DNA of 64,000 bases from Acinetobacter bouvetii. Its GTDB lineage: Bacteria > Pseudomonadota > Gammaproteobacteria > Pseudomonadales > Moraxellaceae. The stretch spans positions 62,001-126,000 of the forward strand of contig NZ_CADDTS010000040.1 in the NCBI RefSeq assembly GCF_902753875.1. The letters run 5' to 3'. The notes below the pieces were generated by a model. That model ran no database searches, was not told the origin of the DNA, and saw nothing but the letters and a program-made list of their open reading frames with translations. A program made the translations under genes and the position numbers. Shown here in pieces: positions 45,274 through 56,311 of this stretch (within the stretch, counting starts at the first letter, position 1; every line of letters begins with the position of its first letter).

Positions 45274-47076
45274 ATGAATTTATGGCACTTATTTCAAAAA
45301 CTTCGCCCCTTTGTGCATCCCTATCGCCTGCTGGTGGTTGCCACACTGCTGCTCACTTTAATTGCCTCGTTCACCGCTCAGGTCAATGCCCTCACCTTAC
45401 AATATGCGGTAGACAGCATTAACCGTCTGATTGAATCAGGTCAAGGACTGGCTCAAGGCTGGCATATTCTGATCAATATTTCGGTCATTTTACTGGGCAA
45501 AGAAGTCATCAATGCCTTCGTGCAGTTTGGACAGAAATTTTATGGTGAAAAGCTGCGGATTTTTGTTTCTCAGGATTTGGCCCAAGGCATCATTGAAAAA
45601 TTCCTAACCTATCGGCTGGCGTTTTTTAATGAAGATCACAATCAGGCCGGTAAATTGCAGACCCGGATTGACCGTGGAATCGGTTCCCTTACCCGGCTGG
45701 TACAGATTTTCTTTATCGATATTTTACCGTTATTTACCAGTGCCATTGTGGCTTTGGGGCTGATGTTCTATGCCAACTTCTATGTTGGTTTGGTGGCCTT
45801 GTGTATTGTGCCCATTTACTTCTGGCTCACCTATAAACAGGCTCAGAAACTGGGCGGATGGCGGCGTAATTTACGGGATGGACGCGAGAAAAAAAGTCAG
45901 GGCATTTTAAGCATTATCAACTCGATTACCGTGATTAAATCTTTTAACCGTGAATCAATTGAATCCGAAAAACAGCTGAAACTGCAAAAAGAACTGACCG
46001 ATAATCAGATGCAGACCCGCCAGACCAGTTTTTTGTTTGACGGATTAAAGACCTTTATTGAGCAGATCGGGATTGTACTGATCATCATTTTGACCGCTTA
46101 TTTTGTATTGGACGGCCAAATGAGCATTGGCATGATTATGTACCATGTGCTGTTATTTAATAATGTTTCCGCACCGATTCGTTCGCTGCATCGTATTTAT
46201 GATGAAGTGAATGATGCCATGATTTACTCCGAAAGTTTCTTTAGGATTTTGGAAGCCGACCATGAAATTGAACCCAGTGGCAGGCAAAAACCGCTTATCC
46301 ATGGCAATTTCGAGCTGCAAAATGTCGAGTTCTATTATCCCAATGGTCACCATGCATTGAAGCAGATCAATATGCAGATTCAACCCAATAAAATCACTGC
46401 CTTGGTCGGTTTATCCGGTGCGGGAAAATCCACGCTGATCAGTTTGCTGGATAAGTTTTACCAGCCGGCATCCGGACAAATTCTGCTGGATGGCATGAAT
46501 CTGGAACAGATCGATACCCAGTATCTGCGTGATCATATTGGTCTGGTGCTACAGAAAAATCATATTTTTCAAGGCACAATTTTTGACAATATCCGATACG
46601 GTAAAACTGATGCCAGCCTGGAAGAGGTCATGGATGCAGCTAAAAAAGCCTCCATTCATGAGCAGATTTTACAACTCCCTCAAGGCTATGATGCCGATGC
46701 ACTGATGCTGTCCGGCGGTCAGCAACAGCGGATTGCGATTGCACGGATGTTCCTGAAAAATCCACCGATTATTTTTCTGGATGAACCGACGGCGAGTTTA
46801 GATGCGATTGCTTCGGAACAAATTAAACATAGTCTGGATCAGATCAAGCAAGGTCGTACTGTCATTATTATTTCACACAGTTTGTCGCAAATTATTGATG
46901 CCGATTATACCTATGTGATGAGAGAAGGTCGGATTGCAGAACACGGTGAACATGATGCGCTCTATCATCAGGACGGCGCGTATAAAGAAATTTTTGATGC
47001 CATGGCCAAGAGCCTGAATATTGAAAAAATCGCCAAAACCTTTGAAGAAGATGCGGAGGAAGAAACACATAGTTAA
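45274..47076 (+). CDS. ABC exporter, fused membrane and ATPase domains
   Basis: A 600-residue half-transporter of the MsbA/multidrug type. Six membrane helices occupy about residues 15-310. The nucleotide-binding domain has Walker A ALVGLSGAGKSTL near 384, the Q-loop LVLQKNHIF, signature LMLSGGQQQRIAIARM near 486, Walker B PIIFLDEPTASLD near 507 and the H-loop IISHSLSQ. All catalytic residues are present. The C-terminal tail is acidic (EEDAEEETHS). The substrate is unknown. ATG 45274 is preferred over a TTG two codons earlier. A bidirectional terminator separates it from phoU. Confidence 0.93.
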   Translation: MNLWHLFQKLRPFVHPYRLLVVATLLLTLIASFTAQVNALTLQYAVDSINRLIESGQGLAQGWHILINISVILLGKEVINAFVQFGQKFYGEKLRIFVSQDLAQGIIEKFLTYRLAFFNEDHNQAGKLQTRIDRGIGSLTRLVQIFFIDILPLFTSAIVALGLMFYANFYVGLVALCIVPIYFWLTYKQAQKLGGWRRNLRDGREKKSQGILSIINSITVIKSFNRESIESEKQLKLQKELTDNQMQTRQTSFLFDGLKTFIEQIGIVLIIILTAYFVLDGQMSIGMIMYHVLLFNNVSAPIRSLHRIYDEVNDAMIYSESFFRILEADHEIEPSGRQKPLIHGNFELQNVEFYYPNGHHALKQINMQIQPNKITALVGLSGAGKSTLISLLDKFYQPASGQILLDGMNLEQIDTQYLRDHIGLVLQKNHIFQGTIFDNIRYGKTDASLEEVMDAAKKASIHEQILQLPQGYDADALMLSGGQQQRIAIARMFLKNPPIIFLDEPTASLDAIASEQIKHSLDQIKQGRTVIIISHSLSQIIDADYTYVMREGRIAEHGEHDALYHQDGAYKEIFDAMAKSLNIEKIAKTFEEDAEEETHS

Positions 47077-47162
47077 ATATAAAGCAACAGCCTTATTAAA
47101 CCAGTAGTTGAATTCAAGATAAATCATCTGCTGATGACCTTACCGTAAATGCATCGGTAATA

Positions 47163-47193
47163 AAAAAGCCTGTTATCAAATAACAGGCTTTTT
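47163..47193. terminator. Bidirectional terminator between the ABC exporter and phoU
   Basis: A 13-bp stem AAAAAGCCTGTTA / TAACAGGCTTTTT with a 5-nt loop lies between convergent genes. It works on both strands. Confidence 0.92.
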
Positions 47194-47207
47194 AAACAGC
47201 ATCAGTC

Positions 47208-47924
47208 TTAGCGCTGAACTTTTTCTTCAATCTCTTCCACGCTGGTATGGCGTACATCCAGACCTTTGACCATATAGATAACCTGTTCAGAAATGTTACG
47301 TGCATGGTCACCAATCCGCTCCAGAGAACGCAGCACCCACATCACATTAATCACACGTGAAATATGGCGCGGATCTTCAATCATATAAGTCATTAAAGTA
47401 CGCGTAGCAGATTGATATTCACGGTCAATATCGGCATCGGCCAGCAAGACCCGTAAGGCCTGATCCACATCTAGACGGGCAAAGGCATCCAGAGCATCAT
47501 GAATCATCACTCGGACTTGGTTACCAATATGACGGGTTTCCATATAACCGCGAGGCGAACTGCCCTCTTCACATAAATTCTGGGCAATCCGGGCAATTTT
47601 AGCCGCTTCATCACCAATACGTTCCAGGTCAGTATTGGCTTTAGACATGGCAATCACCATACGTAAATCAATGGCAGCAGGATGACGACGAGCTAAAATC
47701 AGGGTTAAAGCTTCATCAATCTCGGTTTCCATGCGATTGACCACATTGTCCTGAAATTGCACATCAATCGCCAAAGTGGCATCGGTATCCAGCAAGGCAT
47801 GAATACTATTGGCCACTTGCTGCTCAACCAGACCACCCATGGTCATAAACTTGGTATTTACATCCTGCAAATCTTCATTAAATTGCGAAGAAATATGGTG
47901 ATTTAATACCGGATTATTTGGCAA
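47208..47924 (-). CDS. phoU: Phosphate-signalling regulator PhoU
   Basis: A 238-residue protein with two three-helix PhoU repeats. The metal-binding motifs are visible as ERIGDEAAKIAR near 89 and SLERIGDHARNISE near 196. PhoU links the Pst phosphate transporter to the PhoR sensor kinase. The start appears to be TTG at 47924 (reading LPNNPVLNHHISSQF), with GGAG 8 nt upstream; no in-frame ATG lies nearby before the conserved HHISSQFN. The pst genes are not adjacent. Confidence 0.94.
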   Translation of the reverse strand: MPNNPVLNHHISSQFNEDLQDVNTKFMTMGGLVEQQVANSIHALLDTDATLAIDVQFQDNVVNRMETEIDEALTLILARRHPAAIDLRMVIAMSKANTDLERIGDEAAKIARIAQNLCEEGSSPRGYMETRHIGNQVRVMIHDALDAFARLDVDQALRVLLADADIDREYQSATRTLMTYMIEDPRHISRVINVMWVLRSLERIGDHARNISEQVIYMVKGLDVRHTSVEEIEEKVQR

Positions 47925-48018
47925 GGGACGTACTCCACGACAGCAATTTAAAAATGACGGATTCTGCTCAATATTAAAGCACAGCTAATATGAAGCTTTG
48001 ATGACAAAAACAGGAAGA

Positions 48019-49371
48019 TTAGCTGCTGGATGGCAAAGATTTTTCGATGAGCCAGGCATTCATTTCTTGCAAATCCTGTTCGGTTAATTTGCCTACAGCT
48101 GCTTTTAAACGCAAAACATTAATCAAATAATCATACTGGGCATTTAAATAATCCTGCTTGGCCGAAAAAGCATTTCTTTGCGCCAGCAGCACATCGACCA
48201 TGGTTTTTAAACCTTCCTGATATTGGGCTTTGGAGGCTTGGGAAACAATCCGTGATGAATCCATGGCCGCTTTACGGGCCTGCAATTTGGCCTGATCAGT
48301 TTCGACCTGCAGATAAGATTTTTTCACATCGGTATTGGCTTTACGAATCGCAGCATCCAGTTGCACCTCAGTTTTTTTCACATTTACCGCGGCTTTTTGA
48401 ATGGATTTTTTAGTCCGCCCGCCTGTATAGACATTCCAGTTCATCTCAATACCAATCTGGTCAAATTGACCATCACTGGAAATGACATTTTTCGGTGACT
48501 GTTTGCTATAGCCATAGGTACCGACCGCTTCAATCTGGGGATACAAAGCGGCTTTCTCGACCCGTTTCTGATCTTCTGCATAATGTTGCTGGATGCGGGC
48601 TTGCTGAATCGACAGATTTTGACTCAGTGCCAAAGCCGTCCAAGCATCCAGGTCCGCCGGATAAGGTTTTTGAAACTGAAAATCATCCCGAAGTACCGCC
48701 AAATTTTCTCGATAAGGGCCTATCAGCTGTGCCAATTGCTCCTGCGCCAGCACCAGTTGCACATGAGTCGAAATCCGGTTGGCACGCGCACTTTCATATT
48801 GTGCATTGGCTTCACTAACATCACTTTTTGCCACCAGCCCTTCTCGCAATTTGGCCTGCATCACATTCAGCTGTTGCAACAAGGCTTGCTCTTCTTGCAG
48901 GTTTGCCGCGGTTAAACTTTGCTGGCGCAGCACATTAAAATAGGTTTCAGAGACATTTAAGATATGTTCCTGACGCTGTAACTGTAAATTGATTTCACTC
49001 AAGTCCAGTGAAGTTTTAACCTGTTTTAATCCTTCCCAGGCATCCCAGCGAAAGATCGGTTGCCGGGCTGTCATGGCAATTTGCTTGGTGGTGGAAGAAG
49101 ATGCAGAAAATGCATTTTCCGGAAATCCCGGAATGGTGGTTTGATTGCTGTCCTGACTTTTACGGGTCACATTCCCAGAAAGTGTCACGGTAGGCAACAA
49201 ATTCCCTTTGGCAATCCCCAAATTAAGTTGATCAGCTTCATACTGTAAAAGATTGGCTTGCCAGTCAGGATCGGTATTTTTTGCACGCTGGTACGCTTCC
49301 ACCAAATCCAAGGCATAACTGCATGGACTCAGCAATAAAACAGTAGCACTGATGACTATTTTAATATTCAT
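48019..49371 (-). CDS. TolC-family outer-membrane channel protein
   Basis: A 450-residue protein with a signal peptide (MNIKIVISATVLLLSPCSYA, then LDLVEAY) and the duplicated OEP repeat. The first repeat begins LVEAYQRAKNTDPDW; the second begins in the middle near residue 235 and includes WNVYTGGRTKKSIQ. The spacing is that of type I secretion TolC proteins rather than of NodT-type lipoproteins; no lipobox is present. It would form the outer-membrane tunnel for tripartite pumps such as the AaeAB-like or other exporters. It is monocistronic, divergent from the lipoprotein gene. Confidence 0.92.
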   Translation of the reverse strand: MNIKIVISATVLLLSPCSYALDLVEAYQRAKNTDPDWQANLLQYEADQLNLGIAKGNLLPTVTLSGNVTRKSQDSNQTTIPGFPENAFSASSSTTKQIAMTARQPIFRWDAWEGLKQVKTSLDLSEINLQLQRQEHILNVSETYFNVLRQQSLTAANLQEEQALLQQLNVMQAKLREGLVAKSDVSEANAQYESARANRISTHVQLVLAQEQLAQLIGPYRENLAVLRDDFQFQKPYPADLDAWTALALSQNLSIQQARIQQHYAEDQKRVEKAALYPQIEAVGTYGYSKQSPKNVISSDGQFDQIGIEMNWNVYTGGRTKKSIQKAAVNVKKTEVQLDAAIRKANTDVKKSYLQVETDQAKLQARKAAMDSSRIVSQASKAQYQEGLKTMVDVLLAQRNAFSAKQDYLNAQYDYLINVLRLKAAVGKLTEQDLQEMNAWLIEKSLPSSS

Positions 49372-49638
49372 TTTTTATGGTAAATCCCTACACCGGATCA
49401 TTTACAACGCATATTTATAATAAAAGCCATGCAATACTAAAATGATCCACTCAATTTTCCGTATGATTTTTATTAATTTTTACAATCTACTCATGTGCAG
49501 TATTTTTATCAATACAATCTAAAGGAATAATCACAGCGAGTAACTAAACTCCTTCACAATACTACACAGAAAAAATTATTTTCAGCGATAAAATACCTTC
49601 AATCCATCAAATTATCGCTGTATGAATTCAGATATAGA

Positions 49639-50706
49639 ATGACTGTGCCTTTAAAAACAATATTCTCTGTAAAGCGATGCTTTCCTTTTATTCTTTTTTT
49701 ATTTCTACTCGGGTGTCAAAAACCTGAACCACAGCCTATGCCTGAACAAGTACAAAAGCAAGAACAGCAAGATGAAACGGTTGATCTTTCGGTATTGTGT
49801 AAAAATATTGAAAAAAATATGGCAGCCATTAATTCGGAACGCACTACTTTTGCCTTGGAACAGATTAATCAGGATTTAAAACTCTGTTTACCCCTTTCGA
49901 CTTTCACAGTCCAACAACATTTATTAGCCTTGTCGAATCAGATGTATGACAACTTTCTGACTGTAGACCGCACCCCACCGCAGCAATCTGCCTTTGAAGA
50001 CTATGCTTTTGAATTATCACAACATCCTACAATTCAACAGCAGCATTTTGAACAACTGACCTTACGCGACCAATATTTGTTAAAACACAAGGGGCAGGCT
50101 TATGTAGAACTGTTTGATGCCGGTAAAGGCTTAGTGCACTATCGCCGTAGCCCGGAGTATCTAGCCAAGATTTTTGCCCCCTACATGCCGCGTGCAGAAC
50201 AGGTGTTTATTGAAAATTTGGCCACACAAAACATCAATCCTGTCTTTGTGGAACAAACTTTAGCCATTGAACCGCATGAAGTTGTTACCCGCGCCCTGTT
50301 TTGGGAGGAATATTTAAAACAATATCCAAAAAGCAGCTATCGTCGCGATGCAGAATATCTGCTGCAAATGTATAGCCTGTTTCTATTTATCGGACTGCCG
50401 GACTCCCCTGTTTCAGACAATTACCTCGACAAATATGACATTCAAAATACTTCACTGGATGAAATTGAAAAGTTAGCTCAGGTGAAACATTCACATTTGG
50501 CTGTTCAGGCACAAAAATTTCTACAATTTTTACAATTATCGGAACCACAACGCTTAAAAGAAACATCTGTCCAGCTCAGTGCGCAGGAATCACCATCTGA
50601 AAATAAAAATCTTTTGGTACGCAAACAATTAGAACAGTATTTAGGGCTACAACATCTTAGCCTGTCTCCAACACGAGACTGTTTTAGTGATGCGGTATGC
50701 CTATAA
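49639..50706 (+). CDS. Predicted lipoprotein, function unknown
   Basis: A 355-residue protein with a basic N terminus, a hydrophobic stretch and the lipobox LLGC at about residue 26, followed by a P/Q/E-rich linker (PEPQPMPEQVQKQEQQ). The mature part is mostly helical, with paired cysteines near 54 and 79 and near the C terminus (RDCFSDAVC). No domain is recognised. Helical pairs such as ALFWEEYLKQYPKSSYRRDAEYLL hint at a TPR-like fold. The ribosome-binding site is weak. It sits upstream of the thiC riboswitch and looks unrelated to thiamine synthesis. Confidence 0.72.
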   Translation: MTVPLKTIFSVKRCFPFILFLFLLGCQKPEPQPMPEQVQKQEQQDETVDLSVLCKNIEKNMAAINSERTTFALEQINQDLKLCLPLSTFTVQQHLLALSNQMYDNFLTVDRTPPQQSAFEDYAFELSQHPTIQQQHFEQLTLRDQYLLKHKGQAYVELFDAGKGLVHYRRSPEYLAKIFAPYMPRAEQVFIENLATQNINPVFVEQTLAIEPHEVVTRALFWEEYLKQYPKSSYRRDAEYLLQMYSLFLFIGLPDSPVSDNYLDKYDIQNTSLDEIEKLAQVKHSHLAVQAQKFLQFLQLSEPQRLKETSVQLSAQESPSENKNLLVRKQLEQYLGLQHLSLSPTRDCFSDAVCL

Positions 50707-50802
50707 GTCTCCTTCCCTTACAGACAGCTTCTATAAATGGCTTAAAAGCGATATTTAATGTGAATGTTTTTTAGCAGTTCGGCATGTTAATATTTGCCCA
50801 TA

Positions 50803-50932
50803 GCTTGACGGAGCGCGAGTAACAACTCGCTGAGATCACTTAAATACTATTGATACCAGTTTAGATATCTATGGCATTTGATGGTGAGTACCGTTGAACC
50901 TGATCAGGTTAAGACCTGCGTAGGAATCAAGC
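50803..50932 (+). promoter_or_regulatory. TPP riboswitch (thi box) controlling thiC
   Basis: P1 is formed by GCTTGA (50803-50808) and TCAAGC (50927-50932). The conserved CTGAGAT is at 50830-50836, and the pyrophosphate-helix core TTGAACCTGATCAGGTTAAG runs at about 50894-50913, followed by CTGCGTAGGAA. The P3 arm is extended by roughly 50 nt between the two conserved blocks. The 134 nt between the aptamer and thiC contain further short hairpins (for example TGAGA / TCTCA) that could form the expression platform. It should lower thiC expression when thiamine pyrophosphate is high. Confidence 0.93.
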
Positions 50933-50976
50933 CATCTAAAAACTTAAGCCCCCGGTTTCGCTGTATCTGGATATGA

Positions 50977-52962
<1,986 letters not shown>

Positions 52963-53040
52963 TCCGATAAAAAATCTTTTATTTTCATAAAATTCTCGGT
53001 TAGGATGACTGCATGTTTTTCATCCTGACTGGGCTATAAG

Positions 53041-53661
53041 ATGAATATTATTCAACAAGCCACCTATAATAACGACGAAGTCAAAATTCAGTCACGCGAA
53101 TACCTTTTTCGCGGTTTCATTCAGGTTGAAAAAGTACATCTGCGCCATCGTTTATTTAACCAAACCGAATTTACCCCCGTTATTCAGCGTGAACTGATTC
53201 ACCGGCCTGAAGCTGCGGGTGTATTAATTTATGATGATGCCCAGCAAAAATTTGCCTTGATTGAACAATTCCGTGTCGGCGCGATGGATGATGCAGAGTC
53301 CCCTTGGCAACTGGAAATTATAGCAGGGGTTTTGGATGGCCATGAATCACCTGAAAGCTGTATACGCCGTGAAAGTCTGGAAGAATCTGGCTGTGAAATA
53401 GATCAACTGCAGCATTTATTCAGCTTCTATCCTTCGGCAGGTGCCTGTTCCGAATTATTCCATTTATATGCCGCCCATGCCCAACTGCCAAAGCAGGGCG
53501 GAGTTTTTGGCATGCCCGATGAAGGGGAAAATATTCAATTGCATTTGATTGATTATAGTGAGATTGTTACTCTACTCGGCAATGGTCGATTAAAAAATGC
53601 ACCGGTCATTATGGCATTGCAATGGTTACAACAACATATTAAAACGACAAGGAATGTCTAA
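53041..53661 (+). CDS. nudF: ADP-ribose diphosphatase (Nudix, NudF)
   Basis: A 206-residue Nudix hydrolase cleaving ADP-ribose to AMP and ribose 5-phosphate. The Nudix box GVLDGHESPESCIRRESLEE plus SG lies near 97-118, with the REXXEE core intact. Upstream are the conserved LIEQFRVGAMD and LEIIAG segments that form the substrate pocket in ADPR pyrophosphatases. It is followed closely by cpdA; the cpdA ribosome-binding site overlaps its stop region. The nudF-cpdA pair is found in E. coli as well. Confidence 0.93.
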   Translation: MNIIQQATYNNDEVKIQSREYLFRGFIQVEKVHLRHRLFNQTEFTPVIQRELIHRPEAAGVLIYDDAQQKFALIEQFRVGAMDDAESPWQLEIIAGVLDGHESPESCIRRESLEESGCEIDQLQHLFSFYPSAGACSELFHLYAAHAQLPKQGGVFGMPDEGENIQLHLIDYSEIVTLLGNGRLKNAPVIMALQWLQQHIKTTRNV

Positions 53662-53671
53662 GGAGTCGGAC

Positions 53672-54481
53672 ATGACTTTATTCAATAACAATCCAGATCA
53701 ACAGGACTGGATCATTATTCAGATTTCAGACACACATCTGATGAATCAGGACGATTTAGAATTTGTGCATATGAATCCGGAACAGAGTTTTCATGCTGTC
53801 ATCAAACAGATTCAGCAGCAGTATCCCGATGTCGATGCCATCATCAATACGGGCGATCTTGCACAAGTGCCGGTTAAAGAAACCTATGACCGTTATTTGT
53901 CTTTCATGCATCAGGTGGGCATTCCGTTTTATCAAATCCCTGGCAATCATGACAATATAGAGATTTTCCCCTTCTATCAAAATAAAAATCAGGCACATGC
54001 AATTCATTTTGGACCATGGAGCATCGTACTGTTAAATAGCGCAGTACCCAACAAAATCGACGGCCGGATTGAACCTGAGCAATTGCAACAGCTCGATCAA
54101 CTTTTATCAAAATACCAACAGCAATTTGTGGTGGTAGCATGCCATCATCATCCTTTTGCAATGCAATCAAAATGGATCGATCAGCACAAACTGAAAAATA
54201 CTGAAGATTTAACCGATATTCTGGCCAAGCATAGCAATGTCAAAGCGGTGATTTGCGGTCATGTGCATCAGGATTCTTTAAATGAATGGCACAATATTCA
54301 GTTTTTCTCCACTCCCTCCACCTGTGTCCAGTTCAAACCTTTAAGTGATGATTTTGCACTGGATGACCAAGCTCCGGGTTTTCGTGTATTACATTTGAAA
54401 GCGAATGGTCAACTGGAAACCCAAATTCATCGTGCCAAAACAGCGCAGCAACAAATTAATAGAGAAATTTCAGGTTATTAA
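53672..54481 (+). CDS. cpdA: 3',5'-cyclic-AMP phosphodiesterase CpdA
   Basis: A 269-residue calcineurin-like metallophosphoesterase that degrades cAMP. All metal-binding motifs are present: ISDTHLM near 18, NTGDLAQ near 60, PGNHDN near 90, CHHHPF near 160 and CGHVHQD near 196. ATG 53672 is preceded by AAGGAG at 6 nt. An in-frame ATG at 53654 (MSKESDM) is possible, but its ribosome-binding site is weaker. The protein would tune the Vfr/CRP-type cAMP response. Confidence 0.92.
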   Translation: MTLFNNNPDQQDWIIIQISDTHLMNQDDLEFVHMNPEQSFHAVIKQIQQQYPDVDAIINTGDLAQVPVKETYDRYLSFMHQVGIPFYQIPGNHDNIEIFPFYQNKNQAHAIHFGPWSIVLLNSAVPNKIDGRIEPEQLQQLDQLLSKYQQQFVVVACHHHPFAMQSKWIDQHKLKNTEDLTDILAKHSNVKAVICGHVHQDSLNEWHNIQFFSTPSTCVQFKPLSDDFALDDQAPGFRVLHLKANGQLETQIHRAKTAQQQINREISGY

Positions 54482-54591
54482 CTTTTCATTTTGTATTTTT
54501 TCTATTACTTTATGGCTTCTGAAGGAAGCATGATCGATAGAATCCGGCCATCAAAGACTATCAAAAAGCACAAAAAGTCTATATGATGACG

Positions 54592-54618
54592 ACCCTCGCA
54601 GGAAAATCTCCTGAGGGT
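54592..54618. other. Stem-loop between cpdA and dksA
   Basis: The arms ACCCTC and GAGGGT continue, past a 2-nt bulge, into AGGA / TCCT. Neither strand has a T-tract, so it is not a good intrinsic terminator. It lies just upstream of the likely dksA promoter. Confidence 0.5.
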
Positions 54619-54631
54619 TGGATAAAAACAC

Positions 54632-54661
54632 TTGCATATCACCATATTTTTTGCGTATAGA
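54632..54661 (+). promoter_or_regulatory. Candidate dksA promoter
   Basis: TTGCAT (54632-54637) and TATAGA (54656-54661) are separated by 18 nt, with the overlapping GATAAT as an alternative -10 box. A start near 54668 would leave a very short leader. Confidence 0.45.
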
Positions 54662-54690
54662 TAATACGTATATGATGAGGAATGCCCTAT

Positions 54691-55218
54691 ATGGCGAATG
54701 ACAACCAAAATCAAGTCTTGGACGAACAAACTGATGTTGTAGATGAGAAATCTGCAAAACGCGTGCGTAAAACGAAGCCAAAAGCGTCAGAAAGTGGTTC
54801 TACTGCTAGCTTATTTGGTATTGCACCTTATCAGCCTAAAAAAAATGAAGAATACATGTCTGAAGGACAGCTTGAGCACTTCCGCCAAATCTTGTTGGCA
54901 TGGAAAGCTGAACTGATGTCTGAAGTAGATCGCACCCTAAATACCATGCAAGATGAAAACACTGCCTTGCCTGACGTCAATGACCGTGCGACACAAGAAG
55001 AAGAGTTCGCAATTGAACTGCGTACCCGTGACCGTGAACGTAAACTGATTCGCAAGATTGAGCAATCTATTGAAGCGATTAAGAACGATGACTACGGTTT
55101 CTGTGAAACTTGCGGTATTGAAATTGGTCTGCGTCGTCTTGAAGCACGTCCAACTGCTACCCTTTGTATTGACTGCAAAACATTAGCAGAGATCAAAGAG
55201 AAGCAAAATAACGGTTAA
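54691..55218 (+). CDS. dksA: RNA polymerase-binding transcription factor DksA
   Basis: A 175-residue ppGpp co-factor that binds the RNA polymerase secondary channel. The coiled coil (about 55-140) carries the acidic tip DVNDRATQEEEF with the DxxDxA motif. The C-terminal zinc finger has CETC near 138 and CIDC near 159. The first 40 residues are a variable, charged tail (KRVRKTKPKASES). ATG 54691 is preferred over 54682, whose Shine-Dalgarno would be only 1 nt away. It is followed by gluQ after 58 nt, a pair conserved in E. coli. Confidence 0.96.
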   Translation: MANDNQNQVLDEQTDVVDEKSAKRVRKTKPKASESGSTASLFGIAPYQPKKNEEYMSEGQLEHFRQILLAWKAELMSEVDRTLNTMQDENTALPDVNDRATQEEEFAIELRTRDRERKLIRKIEQSIEAIKNDDYGFCETCGIEIGLRRLEARPTATLCIDCKTLAEIKEKQNNG

Positions 55219-55233
55219 TACTGTGTTAAGTAA

Positions 55234-55267
55234 TCCCTCCCTAACCCTCCCTTTAAAAAAGGGAGGG
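55234..55267 (+). repeat. Hairpin-forming repeat overlapping the gluQ ribosome-binding site
   Basis: CCCTCCCT (55234-55241) is repeated as CCCTCCCTTT (55245-55254), which pairs perfectly with AAAGGGAGGG (55258-55267) across a 3-nt loop. The right arm contains GGGAGG, the Shine-Dalgarno for GTG 55277. Either left copy can pair with it. This type of short GC-run hairpin resembles intergenic REP-like repeats, an inference from form only. Confidence 0.75.
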
Positions 55268-55276
55268 AAAGATGAA

Positions 55277-56140
55277 GTGAATTACAAGGGTCGGTTTGCG
55301 CCATCGCCAACCGGCCCTTTGCATTTTGGTTCTTTAATTACCGCCGTCGCCAGTTACTGCGATGCCCGTGCCCATCAAGGTCAATGGGTGGTCCGAATTG
55401 AAGACACCGACATTCCTCGCATCTATCCCGGCAGTGAAGAGCATATCCTGCGCTCCATTGAAGCCTTTCAATTTGAACCCGATGCCGAGATCATTTTCCA
55501 AAAAGACCGTCTGGAACTCTATGAGCAGGTCATTGAGCAACTCCATCAGCAAGGCTGGGTCTATGCTTGTCAGTGCACCCGTAAAATGCTCGGCTCCAAT
55601 CATATTTATGCCGGAACTTGCCGAGATCTAAATCTGCCTTTCGAGCAGCAAGCCATTCGCCTGAAAGTATCGGATCAGGAAATCTGCTTTAGCGATCGTC
55701 TGCAAGGCCGACATTGTTCCAATCTCCAACAAGATTTAGGCGATTTCGTACTGAAGCGTCGTGATGGCATTATCAACTATCAACTCGCTGTGGTGGTGGA
55801 TGATGATCTGCAAGGCATGACCCATGTGGTTCGTGGTGCAGACCTGCTGGATAATACTGAACGGCAAATTTGGTTGGGTTCAATACTCGGTTATCCCAAA
55901 CTTGAATATATGCACCTGCCTTTAGCCATGAATGATCAGGGACAAAAGCTTTCCAAGCAAAATCTTGCTCAGGCACTTGATCTCAATCAAGCCCCTGTAT
56001 TATTACAACAGGCAATTCGTGCTTTGCATCAACCAGAAGTGGATTTAGACACCCCTTCTCAGATGCTCAAGCAAGCGATTGCCCAATGGGATATTGATCT
56101 GATTCCACATACGCCCGAATTACAAGGCAGCTATTTATAA
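55277..56140 (+). CDS. gluQ: Glutamyl-Q tRNA(Asp) synthetase
   Basis: A 287-residue truncated GluRS paralogue that attaches glutamate to queuosine in tRNA-Asp. The catalytic-domain motifs are GRFAPSPTGPLHFGSL (HIGH-like, near residue 4), the zinc ligands CQCTR and C in AGTCRD near 103-120, and KLSKQN (KMSKS-like, near 230). The anticodon-binding domain of GluRS is missing, as in the family. I chose GTG 55277, reading MNYKGRFAPSPTG, since GluQ proteins start just before this motif. The frame is open back to a GTG at 55223, which would add 18 residues translated from the repeat. Confidence 0.9.
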   Translation: MNYKGRFAPSPTGPLHFGSLITAVASYCDARAHQGQWVVRIEDTDIPRIYPGSEEHILRSIEAFQFEPDAEIIFQKDRLELYEQVIEQLHQQGWVYACQCTRKMLGSNHIYAGTCRDLNLPFEQQAIRLKVSDQEICFSDRLQGRHCSNLQQDLGDFVLKRRDGIINYQLAVVVDDDLQGMTHVVRGADLLDNTERQIWLGSILGYPKLEYMHLPLAMNDQGQKLSKQNLAQALDLNQAPVLLQQAIRALHQPEVDLDTPSQMLKQAIAQWDIDLIPHTPELQGSYL

Positions 56141-56253
56141 TAGGCGGGATGTCAGTTAGGCTCAAAGATCAAGCTGAAAAATGGCAGACTGAACCGGTTT
56201 ATTATTTGTGAAATGATTCCCAAAGCGCAGATAAAATGTCTGCATTATGGCAC

Positions 56254-56288
56254 TAAAAAGCCGAGCACCGTTTTAAACCTTGCTCGGC
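56254..56288 (-). terminator. Terminator of murD-ftsW
   Basis: On the minus strand, GCCGAGCA / TGCTCGGC with a 13-nt loop is followed by TTTTTAGTG. It lies 24 nt after the ftsW stop. Confidence 0.78.
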
Positions 56289-56311
56289 CGAATCGAGAAT
56301 TAGAAACCTGT

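Noticed and set aside
47208..47924. A frameshift or truncated start in phoU because no ATG is present
   Set aside because: TTG at 47924 with GGAG 8 nt upstream gives the normal family N terminus, so the gene is intact.
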